From Hyperoodon ampullatus (taxonomy: Eukaryota > Chordata > Mammalia > Artiodactyla > Ziphiidae): a DNA stretch of 64,000 nucleotides. A model generated the notes under the pieces. It had not been told where the DNA came from. It saw only the letters and a list, made by a program, of their open reading frames with translations, and made no database searches. Every line of letters begins with the position of its first letter. Position 1 is the first letter of the stretch. The position numbers and the translations under genes are program-made. Shown piece by piece: positions 1 through 11,321 of the stretch. The stretch lies in contig CATKHW010000008.1 of NCBI GenBank assembly GCA_949752795.1, forward strand, positions 310,001 through 374,000. The letters are read 5' to 3'.

Positions 1-397
1 ATGACCTCTGTCATCACAATGCTCCAAACCCTTGTGAGCACAATGTTCCATAACACTTGTCATCACAACAGTCCGTGATGCCTGTCATCACAATGCTGCA
101 TGAAATTTGTCCCCAAAATGCTCAATACACATGTCATCACAATGCTCCCTGACACTTGTCATCAGAATGCTCCTTGAACCCTGTCATGAAAAGGTTCCAT
201 GCCTTTTTCATCACAATGCTCCATGCCCTTGTAATCACAAAGCTCCACATGCTTGTCATCAGAATGCTCCATGACCCCTGTCATCACAATGATCCATGAC
301 ACCTGTCATCACAATGCTCCATGACACCTGTCATCACAATGCTCCATACCCCTTGTCATTACAGTTCTCCATGATGCTCGTCATCACAATTATCCAA

Positions 398-594
398 GGT
401 CTTCTCATCACAATGCTCCATGATCTTTGTCATCACAATGCTCAATACACTTATCATCACAATGCTCCCTGACAGTTGTCATCAGTATGCTCCTTGAACC
501 CTGTCATGACAAGGCTCCATGCATTTTTCATCACAATGATCCATTCCCTTTTCATCACAATGCTCCAAGACCCCTGTAATCACAATGCTCCATG
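398..594 (+). repeat. Higher-order satellite segment identical to 62943-63139
   Basis: Read base by base, this 197-bp stretch matches 62943-63139 with no difference I could find, at an offset of 62545. It spans about eight 25-bp units in the same variant order, including the unusual CTTATCATC and CAGTTGTCATC variants. It shows that the left and right arrays share a recently homogenised higher-order repeat. Confidence 0.9.
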
Positions 595-1256
595 CGCTTG
601 TCATCCCAAAGCTCCATGACACATGTCATCAGAATGCTCCATGACGCTTGTCATCCCAGTGCTCCATGACCCTTGGCATCACAATGCTCCATGAACCCTC
701 TCATCACATTGCTCCATGCCCTTGTCATCACAAATCTCCATGACGCTTGTCATCACAATGCTCGATGCCTTTCTCATCACAGTGCTCCATGCCCTTGTCA
801 TTACAATCCTCCATGATCCATGTATCACCGTGTTCCTTGCCCTTGACATCACAATGCTTCATGCCCACACTCATCACAATATTCCATGAAACTTTTCACA
901 CAAATTCTTCATGCCCTTATCAACAAAAGGCTCCATTACCCGTTTCATAACAATGCTCCATGACCCCTGCCATCGCAATGTTCCATGGCCTCGTCATCAC
1001 AAGGCTCAATGACCCTTGTCATCACAATTCTCCAAGACCACTTTAATCAAAATGCTCCATGCCCTTGTCATCACGAAGCTCAATGACTTATGCCATCAGA
1101 ATGCTCCATGGCCTTCTCATCACAATGCTCCATGCCCTTGTGATAACAGTGCTCCAAGACCCCTGTATTCACAATGCTCCATGCCCCTTTTCATCTCAAT
1201 TCTCCATGAACTCTGTCATTCCAATGCACCATGCCCATCATCATACTGCTTAATGG

Positions 1257-1524
1257 TATTGTCATCACAATGAAATCAAAATGCTCCATGACCTCTGTCA
1301 TCACAATGCTCCAAACCCTTGTGATCACAATGTTCCATAACACTTGTCATCACAATTCCCCATGATGCTCCTCATGACAATTATCCATGGTATTGTCATC
1401 ACATTGAAATCAAAATGCTCCATGACCTCTGTCATCACAATGTTCCAAACCCTTGTGATCACAATGTTCCATAACACTTGTCATCACAATTCCCCATGAT
1501 GATCCTCATGACAATTATCCATGG
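1257..1524 (+). repeat. 134-bp tandem duplication inside the satellite
   Basis: Copies lie at 1257-1390 and 1391-1524 and differ at only about three positions. Each starts TATTGTCATCACA and contains the off-period TGAAATCAAAATG insertion (1271 and 1405), then units ending at an ATTATCCATGG boundary. The length (134) is not a multiple of 25 because of the insertion. The low divergence indicates a recent local duplication. Confidence 0.9.
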
Positions 1525-2845
1525 TCTTCTCATCACAATTCTCCATAACCTTTGTCATCACAATGCCCAATACACTTGTCATCTCAATGCTCCCTGCCAC
1601 TTGTCGTCAGTATGCTTCTTGAACCGTGTCATGACAAGGCTCCATGCCTTTTTCATCACAATGATCCATGCGCTTTTCATAACAATGTTCCAAGACCCCA
1701 GTAATCACAATGCTCCATTAGCCCTGTCATAACAATGCTCCATGACCCCTGCGATCACAATATTCCACAGCATTGTCATCACAAGGCTCCATGTACCTTG
1801 TCATCACAATGCTCCAAGATCCCTGTAATCACAATGCTCCATGCCCCTTTACATCTCAATTCTCCATGAACACTGTGATCACAATGCACCATGCCCATCA
1901 TCATAATGCTTCATGCTATTGTCATCACAATGAAATCAAAATGTTCCATGACCTTTGTCATCACAATACTCCAAACCCTTCTGATCACAGTGTTCCATAA
2001 CACTTGTCATCACAATGCCCCGTGACGCTCCTCATCACAATTATCCATGGTCTTCTCATCACAATGCTCCATGACCTTTGTCAACACCATGCTCAATACA
2101 CTTGTCATCACGATGCTCCCTGACACTGGTCTTCAGTATGCTCCTTGCAACCTGTCATGGCAAGGCTGCATGCCTTTTCCTCACAGTGATCCATGCACTT
2201 TTCATTACAATGCTCCAAGGCCCCTGTAATCACAATGCTCCATGCGCTTGTCATCACAAAGCTCCATGACGCATGTCATCAGAATGCTCCATGGCATTGT
2301 CAGCAAAATGCTACATTTCTTTGTCATCACCATGCTCCATGCCCTTGTCATAACAGTGCTCCAAGAAACCTGTAATCACAATGCTCCATGCCCCTTTTTA
2401 TCAGATTGCTCCATGAGACTTGTCATCACAATGCTCCATGGTCTTCACATCACAATGCTCCAGGACCTTGTCATCACAATACTCCATGAATATTTTCAGC
2501 CCAAAGCTCCATGACTTTCTCATCTCACTTCTCCAGAACCCTTGTCATCACAATGCTCCATGACAACTGTCATCACAACGCTCCATGACCCCTGACAACA
2601 TAATGATCTGTGACTCTTGTCATCAAAATGCTCCATAACCCTTGTCATCACAATGATGCATGCCCTTGTCATCCCAATGCTCCATGACCCCTGTAATCAC
2701 AATGTTCCGTGACACTTGTCATCACAGTGCTCTGTTACACTTTTAATCACAATGCTCCATGCCTTTTTCAGCAAAATGCTACATGACCTTGTCATCACAA
2801 TCCTCCATGACACTTGGGATCACATTGCTTCATGCCCTTGTCATC

Positions 2846-4228
2846 TATGTCTTTCTTTTCTTGTTTTTACAGATTTTCGGATGTCCCTTTTGACCGGTGG
2901 GAATTGACAATTCTTTGTAGTGCGGATTTGCATTGTGCACTTACTTGATTGGCCAAAAAGAGCGTATGTGTTTTCTCCTGAATATATTCAGCAGAAAATG
3001 CATACGCTCTTTTTGGCCAAGTGCATCATTGTCGAAGTTGTTACACTTCTCATGTGCTTTAAAGGTGATTCCAATTTACCTCTTGAAATATGTTTTGTGC
3101 AATTCTGCCTCATTTTCAGGTCCCCTTCGTTGCCTTCCCTCAACAGACTTTTGGAAGTGAGTTGTCCTTTATAACTATGAAGGTTTGTGAATTGATCTGC
3201 CCCGAACTCCAATTTTCAACTCGCGTTTGTGTGAGCTGACCACAAATCCACAATTTTGCTTCAGGACTCATACTGGTTCCGGGGGTGCAGGCTGATGCTT
3301 TGGTTATTTCTTCTTCCAGACCGGAAATTAGACTGACACATGTCCGTCCAAATGCCTACAGCTACTCTCTGATTGGTTCTCCCTATTCCCTTTCATCCTC
3401 TGCACAATTTGCAAACTGTGCAAAGCAGCAGGTTAAAGGGGCTGACTCTCCAACGTGGGAGATTGATAGTAAAGCAGTTGGATTGCCAAACTGGAGCACA
3501 AGGAGAGGAAAAATTAGGAGCCTTTTAGAAATCTTACGCCATCACAAGGTGTCCATTCTCTAGGTTTCCCATACATGTTATAACTGTAGTGATATTCCCT
3601 TCTACCTGGAGAGTTGGGACCCATGGAATGGGTGGCATGCAATACTGCTTTAAAGGGTCTGCATTTTCTCACCCAGTCTCACCAGTCCTCTCATTCCCAA
3701 GTGTCCAGCCTTATGTCTCATCTAGCTGTCTTTGAAGATAGGGTCATTCCACGTTTCATCAGAACCCATGAATGCATTGTGTAAGAATTTTGCTGTTTTT
3801 TTTTGTTTTGTTTTGTATTTGAAATTCATTTTTATAATGGGATTGAGCTGATTTTCACCGACGTGTTTATGCCGGTCTAGACACACTTGATTCCCTTATG
3901 GAGACATATCAATATATAGGTTTTAAGATTTTACTAGTCAGATATATTCCTCTGCGGGGAATAGGTGTGTTGAGTCCCGTTCACTGAGGAAGGTGTAGGT
4001 TTTGTCTATTCTGTATTTGGTTTATGGAATGGTACCTGTGCTAATATCAAACTCTGGCTTTATGCATCAGCCCACCTCTGCTTCCCCCTTAAGCAGGCAT
4101 AAGAGTGTTTTCTCAATGTGAGACTCTGTTCTCTTTCCTAACTCAGTTCATGTGTAGCAATGTTTACAGGACCTTCCTAAGTGATATCTTATGATAAGTT
4201 TCTTTTTCTGTGTGACTTATTTCACTTA
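2846..4228 (+). repeat. Macrosatellite unit U1 (5'-truncated)
   Basis: Periodicity breaks abruptly near 2845, where 25-bp units give way to a segment beginning TGTCTTTCTTTTCTTG. This aligns to the middle of the 1.74-kb unit found complete at 14782-16521 and 23667-27142. U1 therefore enters about 138 bp before the palindrome centre (2984.5) and continues to the common unit boundary AGAATCATTGTACCT at 4229. It carries the palindrome, then about 1.2 kb of unassigned unit sequence with recognisable blocks: a CAATTCTGCCT block, the GACACATGTCCG region, and a CACACTTGATTCCC block near 3885. No gene is visible. Confidence 0.9.
2949..3020. mobile_element. Palindromic mariner-type MITE in U1
   Basis: This is a near-palindrome of 72 bp centred on TGAATATATTCA (2979-2990). 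Both ends carry TTGGCCAAAAAG-like termini. The terminal sequence resembles the inverted repeats of cetartiodactyl mariner elements (recalled, not searched). Several arm mismatches show decay. It sits at the same place in every macrosatellite unit, so it was part of the ancestral unit rather than inserted repeatedly. Confidence 0.75.
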
Positions 4229-5929
4229 GAATCATTGTACCTAAATCCACTCATTATGCTGCTACTGGCCTTATGACATTGATTTTATGTCTGAGTGATA
4301 TTCTTTTAAACAAAATTACCACAAGTTCTTTACGCAATTTTCTCTATCCCGGAATACTTAAGGTGTACTGAAGTTGAGGTTCTTTTTTGCAGAGCAGCCT
4401 TAAATTTTGGGGTGCCTGTGTCTTGTTGATATTTAGTCTTCCCAAGTTATATGCCCATGAGTGGAAGTGCCCTATGCTCCGTAGTTTTGTATTTAAATAT
4501 TTTTGGAAACAGCATGCACTTCTTCAGAGTGGCTCTTGGATATTTATACCATACCCATCAGCGTGAGTAGCTCCCTGTTCTCCATGGCCTCTCCTGCATT
4601 TCTGGTTGTTGTGCGGATTTGCATTTCCCGCTGGCTTGTTTGGCCAAAAACTCTGTATGTGTTTTTTTCCTGAAGATATTCACGAAAAAAACGCATACAC
4701 CCTTTTGCCCAACTACATCATTTTAGAAATTCTCCTGTTTTTCATATGCTTTAAATGTGAGTCCAATCTACCTTTTAAAATCTGTTTCCTGCAATTCTGC
4801 CTCTCATTCAGATCCTCTTCGCTGCCTTACCTGAATATATTTTTGGACGTTGGTTATCATTTTTATCTTTGCAGGTCTTTGAATTATCTGCTCCTGAGCT
4901 TCACTTTGCAACTCGCATTTTTTGTGAGCTGGCCGACAAACCATTTTATTGCTTCCGGCCCTATTCTGGTTCTGGGGACGCAGGCTGAGCCTTTGGTTAA
5001 TTTTTCTTCCTAATGGGAAATTAGAGTGACATGTACCTGTCAAAACTCCTACAGCTAGTCTCTAATTGGTTCCCCCTCTTCCCGTTTATCCTCTGCACAA
5101 ATTGCAAACTGTGTGAAACAGGAGGTTAAAGGTGCTGATTCTCCAAGTGGGGAGATTGTTAGTAATTTGGCTGGAATGGCGAACCCCAGCAGCAGGAGAT
5201 CAAAAATGAGGTGCATTTTCGACACCTTTCCTGATCACACGGTGTACATTCGTCTCGGTTTCCCAGGCATGTTTTCGCTGTCAGGAGATTCCCTTGAACC
5301 TGCAGTTTTGGGACCCATGGAATGGGAATCAGGCAGTATTACTTTAAAAGGTCTGCATTTTCTGACCCAGCCTCTCTAACATCTCTTAGCGTGCATAGCT
5401 TCCTGCCTTATATATCATCCTGCTGTGGGTCTACAGGCATTCAATCCATGTTACATCGTAGCCCTTCAACAAAAGTTGTAAGAATTTTTGTCTGTCTCAC
5501 TGTTTTTATAAATATTTTTATATTTATTTTTATATTGGTTACAGCTGATTTTCAAAGCTCTGTTTTTTGCTGCTGTACATCCACTTGATTCATGTACTGT
5601 GAGACATCAATAAATTCTTTATAAGATGCTTACCATTCATATATATAATTTTCCAGTGACTTGAGTGGGCTGAGTGCAGTTCTTTGATGTACCGTGTAGG
5701 TCTTGTCTGTTATTCAATTTGGTACTTGGAATGGTATCTTTGCTAATTTCAACCTCTTGGATAATACCTCAACCTTCCTCACCTATCCCATTTAGCAGCC
5801 TTATGTCTATTTTCTACATATTTGACTATGTTTCTGTTTTGTAATTTATTTCATGTGTAGCCATTTTTGATTCCACCTTTAAGTGACATCTTATGATATG
5901 TGTCTTTTTCTTTCTGACATACGTCACTT
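4229..5929 (+). repeat. Macrosatellite unit U2 (complete, about 1.70 kb)
   Basis: The unit runs from AGAATCATTGTACCT at 4229 to the equivalent point near 5930. Its first part (about 4229-4635) is antisense L1: the TGAGTGATATTC, AGGTGTACTGAAGTTGAGG and ATGCCCATGAGTGGAAGTGCCC blocks correspond, diverged, to the reverse complement of the end of L1 ORF2. Compare the antisense L1 at 11880-12300 and the ORF2 coding strand at about 22280-22750. The palindrome follows, then about 1.2 kb of unit-specific sequence. It is more diverged from the other units than U5-U7 are from each other. Confidence 0.88.
4640..4713. mobile_element. Palindromic mariner-type MITE in U2 (decayed)
   Basis: This is the same position and core as in the other units (centre about 4676.5, core TGAAGATATTCA). 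The left end is TTGGCCAAAAAC and the right end CCTTTTGCCCAAC, so several arm pairings are lost. Spacing from the U1 palindrome centre is 1692 bp. Confidence 0.7.
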
Positions 5930-7055
5930 AGAATGATCGTATGTAACTCCTCCAGAGTTCTTACAACTGGCCTTATTTCATTGATTTCTGGATGAGTAAT
6001 ATTCCACTCTACATAAGTACCCCATTTCTTTTATCAATTTTATCCTCCCGGGGACATTTAGGTTATATCCAAGTTGAGGCCCTTTTTAACAGAGAGGTGG
6101 TAAACGTTGGGGTGCCTGTTTTCTCTCGATTTTTGTTTTTCCCAAGGTATACGCCCATGAGTGCAAGTGCCCTATGCTCTGTAGCTCATTTTTTAGATGT
6201 TTTAGCAAACACAATACACTTCTCCAGAGAGACCGTTGACAAATTACATTTCCACTATCAGCCTCACAGGGCTCCCTTTTCTCCTCACCCTGTCCTGCAT
6301 TTCTGGTGTTTACACTTTATGTGGATGGCCCTTCTGACTGATGTGGAATGATACATTTTGTAGTATTGATTTCCAGTGCCCACCTCTTTGGTTGGATAAA
6401 ATGTGTGTATGGCCTTTACTTGAATATATTCAGAAAAAATGCATACGCCCTTTTTGGCCAACTGCATCATTGGCGATGTTCAGCCCATTTTCTTGTGCTT
6501 TAATGGGGAGTCCTTTCTACCTCTTCAAATCTGTTTCTTGCCACTCTCCCTTGCTTACAAGTCCTTTTCTGTGACTTACCTCAAGACATTTTTTGACGAT
6601 AGATATTTTCAACTCTGCAGTTTCATGAATTTTAGTGCCCCTGAGTTCCATTTTTCAACCTGTGTTTTTGGAAACTGGACACAAAACAGCGGGATTTCCT
6701 CTAGCCCTATTCTGTTTCCGTGGGCAATTCTAGCCTTTGATGAATTTGCCTTCCAGATTGGAAATTAGAGTGGCATGTGCCTGTCTGAAAACCTAGGACT
6801 TGTCTCTAATTTTTTCTCATCCTTCCGCTTAATTCTCTGGACAAATTCCAAACTGTGTGCAACAGGATGTTGACGGTGCTGATATCCCCAAGTGAGGAAA
6901 TTGTTAGGAAAGATGCTGGAGGGGTGAACCTGAGCACCAGGCGATGAGGAGATGAGGTGCCTTTTCCAAACTCTTTCCAATCAAACGGTGTACCATCCTC
7001 TAGGTGTGACAGACATGTTTTAGCTGTAGGAATAGTCCCGTGCTTGTAAGGGGAA
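5930..7055 (+). repeat. Macrosatellite unit U3 (3'-truncated by foreign block)
   Basis: The unit begins at AGAATGATCGTATGT (5930) and aligns with the other units through the antisense L1 part, the palindrome (centre 6426.5) and on to the TTTTAGCTGTAGGAATAGTCCC block near 7020-7045. There homology stops, about 615 bp past the palindrome. The next satellite sequence, at about 14415, resumes about 890 bp past the palindrome in unit coordinates, so roughly 275 bp of unit is missing at the foreign block. This is one of the more diverged copies. Confidence 0.82.
6389..6462. mobile_element. Palindromic mariner-type MITE in U3 (left arm decayed)
   Basis: The core TGAATATATTCA at 6421-6432 is intact. 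The right arm ends TTTTTGGCCAAC as in good copies, but the left arm (TTGGTTGGATAAAATG) has lost most pairing. Spacing from U2 is 1750 bp. Confidence 0.65.
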
Positions 7056-7249
7056 CACCAGAGTTTTTTCCAAATTAATGCCTCCTCGAACCCCAAACTG
7101 GGGAATGTTTAAGCCACGGCTACACATATGTCCATTATGGGGCTTGGAAAATAGGCAGAGTCCAAACTTTAGATGATTGAAATCTTCGGGATCAGAAGTG
7201 CTCACCATCGGCCTTGCATAGGTTACACTTTATCTGTCATTGATAGATG
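7056..7249. other. Unassigned junction sequence between U3 and L1 fragment
   Basis: This is about 190 bp with no match I recognise to the macrosatellite, the 25-bp array or L1. It contains no convincing open frame or RNA gene. It may be ancient flanking DNA brought in with the foreign block. Confidence 0.4.
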
Positions 7250-7441
7250 ATGTCAATAAAAATATCTATTCTTTTTCAGATTATTTCCCCTTATAGGTTA
7301 TTGCAAAATATTCAGTGTAGTTCCCTGTGCTATACAGTAGTTCCTTGTTGATGATCTGTTTTATACATAGCAGTGTGTATGTGTTAATCCCAAACTGTTA
7401 ATTTATCCCTTCAACTACCTTTCCCCTTTGGTAATAATAAA
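7250..7441 (-). mobile_element. Antisense L1 3'UTR fragment
   Basis: On the plus strand this has the typical reverse complement of a mammalian L1 3' end: a TTATAGGTTATTGCAAAATA block, AGTTCCCTGTGCTATACAGT, a TTTTATACATAGCAGTGTGT block and a CCCAAACTGTTAATTTATCCC block. It is a short, 5'-truncated, old fragment with no coding content. Confidence 0.75.
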
Positions 7442-7889
7442 TTATAAGATTTTAGACTTCTCAGAAATGGGGAAGCTGCAAGAGAGGTATCATTTTCAAT
7501 GGAAGAGCATTCAAAACAAGATTAAAGCTTCAGCCAAGAGTATACGATGTACATCCTTGGGAATAAATCACTTCATTTCTCTAATGTTGACCTGACAAAT
7601 AAGACAGACGTCTTCACTAAACTTGCTTATAATAAAGTGATGGAAATATCAGATGTAAGTCTTAGAAACATCTTATTTTACCCGAGACTTATACACTGCT
7701 CTGGGATGTCTACAGTTTGGATCAAACATCTGTTCATTGAAGTTACAATTTTGTCAATTTCTGTTACTGATCCTCCACAGTGGACCCCAACAGGAATCCC
7801 CGTGCCCAGTGTCATTGGAGCCAACAGATCAAGACTGAGTTTGGTTCAGATGCAAAGGAAATTTATATTTTGAAAACAGAATGGAGATG
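7442..7889. other. Unassigned 450-bp segment
   Basis: The composition differs from the satellites and it is not recognisable as L1 or retrovirus. One open frame on the plus strand (7547-7873, 108 codons) shows no family I know, and no promoter or splice context supports it. It could be a degraded host sequence, a processed pseudogene piece, or part of the adjacent retroviral insertion. I see nothing firm in it. Confidence 0.35.
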
Positions 7890-8166
7890 TGAGAGCGTGC
7901 ACTCCCCCGCGGGCTGTGGGCTGGGCTGCTGTGTAGGGATCCCGGCAGCGTCATCGGGAGGGAGGGGATGGATCTCTCCAGGACTGGGTTGGCTGCAGCT
8001 CAGGCTCTATGTCGCAGAGTCTGCATGGGACCCTGCCAACTGAGGTGTCGACCCAGCCATTTTGCACTAGGAAATCGGGTCTGAAGTGCCGGCTGTGGGA
8101 CTTCTGCATGTTCAACCCTAGGAGCACATGAAATTAGACAAACCACAAAGGAAAAACAGGTTAGAC

Positions 8167-8178
8167 TTTATTTTATTG
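8167..8178 (-). terminator. Candidate polyadenylation signal of the retroviral relic
   Basis: Two overlapping AATAAA-type hexamers read on the minus strand, downstream of the pol relic. They could be the R-region signal of a 3' LTR, but no LTR boundary was established. Confidence 0.35.
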
Positions 8179-8819
8179 CCCAGATTCTCTTTTTATCTCC
8201 CAGGAATTTTTAATGAATGTTGCCAGAGCTGAACACCTCCTCTGCTTTTTGTCCCGTTCCTCATTCTTGGGGTGCTGAGGGTGCAGAACCCTCTTTTGTA
8301 ACATCTTCATGCTGAGGTTGGAGCCCTCATACACGGGGGGAGGGGCGAAACTTCTCCCCAGCAGCCTCCAGGTGAGGTTGATTGTCCCAAGGCCTCCTGC
8401 CTCACTGCTCGTCCACCTGAGCACCAGCATTGGAAGTGTTATAGATTCGAATGACCTTTAAGGATCCAGGAAAGAGATGCACAGAGATGCTGCTGTGGCA
8501 GGTCTCACCCCACCCCACATTTGTTCGGCGACCTTAGGCTGACGGGTTTTGCCAGCCTAGATGCTCTGACCAGTAGTCTGTGCTTTCTTTAATTAGGTCC
8601 CTGAATTAATGTACAAACAGCACCATGTGTCAGAGCCCTGCCCTCTCAACTCCCAGACAGTCCAGGGTTGGTGGTGATCCAGGACCATGATGTCCACTGA
8701 GTCAACGGCCTTTTGAAGTAGCCAGCAGTCCAGCCGGTCATATTGGCCACCATCACCACGGTTTCTGTAGGGTTTTCTATGGTGAAATCGTGAATATACG
8801 ATTCCCCCGCCAAGCTTAT

Positions 8820-10020
8820 TAGCTCCCCTCTGGGTGCAGTAAGTCCTGCAAGCAGTAGTCTGCTCTTTCGGGGTACAGACTTGTTTTCTGAGAGAAAATC
8901 CAGGTCAAGTGATAGTCACACGTGTCTTCTTGGGGGCCCATTGCCCCCGTTTGTCTCTCTGGAGTTTGGAGTTGGAGGGCCTCCTCACTCGAGGTCAGTG
9001 TGTCCACAGAGCAACCCCTGCAACTTCAGGACATGATGGGTGGTTAGGATCACCACATGGGGTCCTTTTCCCTTAGGAGGGAGCTGGCCTTGCGGGCTGC
9101 TGATTTCCAGGTTTTTAGATACCCCAGTATCCTGGCCTGGTGGGGCGGTGGGCAAAGCCCTTGGTGACCATAGTTTATCATACCTGAAGGGCATTCTTGT
9201 GTTGCCCCATTGCAAGTGGTCCCAGTTTTTGCACTAAGGCTCCAAGGGTGATTAACCTTGACCGGGTATGTAAAGGTCAAAGTGTTTAGATAAATTAGGG
9301 AGTTCCTGGGCAAGGGCCTGAATTGACTGCTCTTTCCATTCTTGAAAGGCTGTTTCTGGATTCTATTCTAAAGGATCATCATCTTTTCGTGTCAGAGTTT
9401 CATGTAGAGGCCCAGCTATTAGACTGTAGTTAGGGATCCAGATGCAGAAAACCTTGGCCTCCCCAGGAACCCCTAAGCTGTCTTCTAGTTTTAGAAGAGG
9501 TAAGGCTGCAAGTGGCTTCTTCCCTATCCTGGGATGCGTTTCTCCGAATATCTGTGGGAATGAAGCCCAGTCATGTCACCTTAGCCTGGGATATTTGAGC
9601 CTTTTTCTTGGACACCTTCTATCCTTCCTTGGCTAGGTAGTTCAGAGGCGTCTTTAGTAGGCCTGGCGATCAGAATGTCATCTGCATATTGAAGGAGGGT
9701 TCCCTTTTACAGAGGTAGAACTTTTAGGTCTTTAGAGGACATTTCCCCAATGATGGTGTGGGGATTTTTGAACCATTGGGGCAGGATGGTCCAGCATTAT
9801 TGCTTTTGTTGTATGTTGTGTCCTGCCACTCACAAGCCAAAAATTCTTGTGACTCTGAGATGAATGGAATACAGAAGAAGGCATCATTGAAGTCTAATAC
9901 AGAATGCCATGGCCTGGTGGATGGTAGAATGACCAGCAGGGTGTAGGAAATAGGAGCTACTGGATGTATATCCTCGGTGGCTTCACTGACTGTCCTGATA
10001 TCTTTTACCAGGTCTCCAGC
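8820..10020 (-). pseudogene. Retroviral pol relic (reverse transcriptase to RNase H linker), broken
   Basis: In the living family this region codes for reverse transcriptase, which copies viral RNA into DNA. Read on the minus strand from about 10018, one frame carries the conserved early reverse transcriptase region: a DLVKDIR-like start, the EDIHPVAP segment and the VLDFNDAFF motif with the first catalytic aspartate (about 9895). After a frameshift the QYADD catalytic motif appears at about 9677-9691. The connection region with the GFLG turn follows (about 9440-9480), then sequence typical of the linker towards RNase H (about 9230-9350). The spacing and motif style fit class I (gamma-like) retroviruses. 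Several in-frame stops and at least two frameshifts make it non-functional. Confidence 0.75.
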
Positions 10021-10225
10021 AGCCCATGGGGCTCTCGTGGTCAGGGAAATCCCAGGATATGGAACTCACCTGGGCTGCCCCCCCCACCCCACAGCCCACG
10101 GGGCTCTTGTGGTCAACTCTCTCCCAGAGTATGTAGCTCATCTCTGCAGCTACACAGCAGCCCATGGGGCTCTCATAGTCAGACCCTTCCCAGGATACGG
10201 AGCTCCCCTGGGCAGGTACCCCAGC
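10021..10225 (+). repeat. Three-copy degenerate minisatellite in the retroviral relic
   Basis: The block AGCCCATGGGGCTCT (or a close variant) begins at 10021, 10093 and 10159, each followed by a diverged GGTCA, CCAGGATATGGA, CTC series. Periods are about 72 and 66 bp. It lies directly beside the 5' edge of the pol relic and may be a local expansion in the gag-pro region. Confidence 0.7.
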
Positions 10226-10796
10226 AGGGCTGGAGCAACAGGAACAATGCACATAGCCCAACTTGCAGAGAACCCCCAGCTCACCTGTCGCTCACAGCTG
10301 ACACAGAACACCTCAGAGTAGGACTTCAACTAACAAACAACAGCTCTGACAGTTCTGTGTCCCTGGGTATCACTCTGTGTGGCCTCTCTCTGCCTGCTCT
10401 TCCAGACACTTCCACTGCAGCCAGGGCACCAGAACTCTGTCTCCACCCACCATCACTCCTCTCGCTGACTCCTGGGTTCCTCTCATTAGGATATGGTCTT
10501 CTTGAAGTTGTTTTCCACTCATGGACCACATAAAATGATAAGAAAACAAGCCGCAGCTGCAGCCCCTTGTCTATCCTGACTCTCAAGAGCCCACACCTGT
10601 TCCTTGGGCCAGGCCCGTTTAGCAAGGTTCATTTTCTGCAACTGTGAGCCCCTGAGGGGTGAGGATTGGCTGATTTGGGCAGCCTGACACTGCCTGCCAG
10701 CCCTCCCCAGGTGTGCCTGGGTTGAGGTCAATATAAAGACCTCTCCAGTCAGCAAGAGTTCCTGTAGCTGTGCCTGACGCCATATTCTCTGCCCCG

Positions 10797-11321
10797 TTAG
10801 CAGTGTCGGGGCTGGGGTCGTGGGAGGGAGTGAGGGGCCGTGGCTTTGTGGGTGGCCCAGTTTGAGTGGAGCTCTGCTGGACTTCCTGCAGGAGTTGCCA
10901 GGCTGCCACCTGCTAAAGAAGAGGATGTGTCACCCATACCTGCCGCTGGAATTTCTCCCCAGGCAGAGGTGAGGAAGTAAAAAAGCAGCGGGGGCCGTGG
11001 CAGGAGGGGTATCTCAGGCAGGGAAATGGAAATCTTCCAGAAGAGCATCTGGGGCCAGGACCATCCTGGCTGGCCTACAGGCACCAAGTCGTCCTGCGTG
11101 CAGTCGCTGGTGTGGCTCCACAGCCCTTTCTCTAGGCTTGCAAGTTCTTGTACATATTCAGGTGTTTTACCTGGAAATGGTGGGAAGAGTTCAGCTGCAG
11201 CAGGACTGGGGCTCAGCTCACATTTACTTACAGACGCCTCGACACTGTCCCCCAGCTTTGCAATGAGGATGCTCCTTATGGGGGGAGAGCGCTGCTGACT
11301 GCATGGGAGATTATTTCCCAC
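10797..11321 (-). pseudogene. Possible retroviral gag N-terminal relic
   Basis: This is an open frame of 174 codons on the minus strand, 5' of the pol relic in retroviral order. It begins Met-Gly-Asn, compatible with the myristoylation signal of a matrix protein, and continues with a Ser/Pro-rich stretch. No capsid homology region or zinc knuckle is visible, and similarity was judged by eye only. If it is gag, it is truncated early. The alternative is a chance open frame in GC-rich DNA. Confidence 0.3.

Larger units (their letters stand above)
1..2845 (+). repeat. 25-bp satellite array, left block (runs off window start)
   Basis: The block is an uninterrupted head-to-tail array of a 25-bp unit. 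Its core reads TCATCACAATGCTCCATG and is followed by a 7-base variable tail, often ACCCTTG, CCCTTGT-like or ACACCTG. It holds roughly 114 units, with occasional 24-bp or longer units. The core has no CpG and is C-rich and G-poor on the plus strand. Variant units recur in a fixed order (for example a CTCAATACACTTG unit, then CTCCCTGACACTTG, then a unit with CAGTATGCTCCTTGAA), so there is higher-order structure. Short open frames here come from the 25-nt period passing through all three frames. I do not recognise the family. Confidence 0.95.

Noticed and set aside
1..2845. Overlapping short open frames with peptides such as SSQCSM, VITMLHAL and HHNAPCPC
   Set aside because: They are the 25-bp unit read in its three phases, recur in all frames, and have no promoter, splice or start context. 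They are not genes.
2949..3020. Palindrome as a rho-independent terminator or tRNA-like fold
   Set aside because: It repeats at every macrosatellite unit with mariner-type ends in mammalian DNA. The cloverleaf elements of a tRNA are absent.
3285..3563. Open frame of 92 codons in U1 and similar frames at the same position of other units
   Set aside because: The frame is not preserved between units (stops and shifts in U2, U4, U5) and the sequence is satellite.
9964..10533. Plus-strand open frame of 189 codons
   Set aside because: It lies antisense to the retroviral relic and over a minisatellite in GC-rich DNA. No protein family is recognised.
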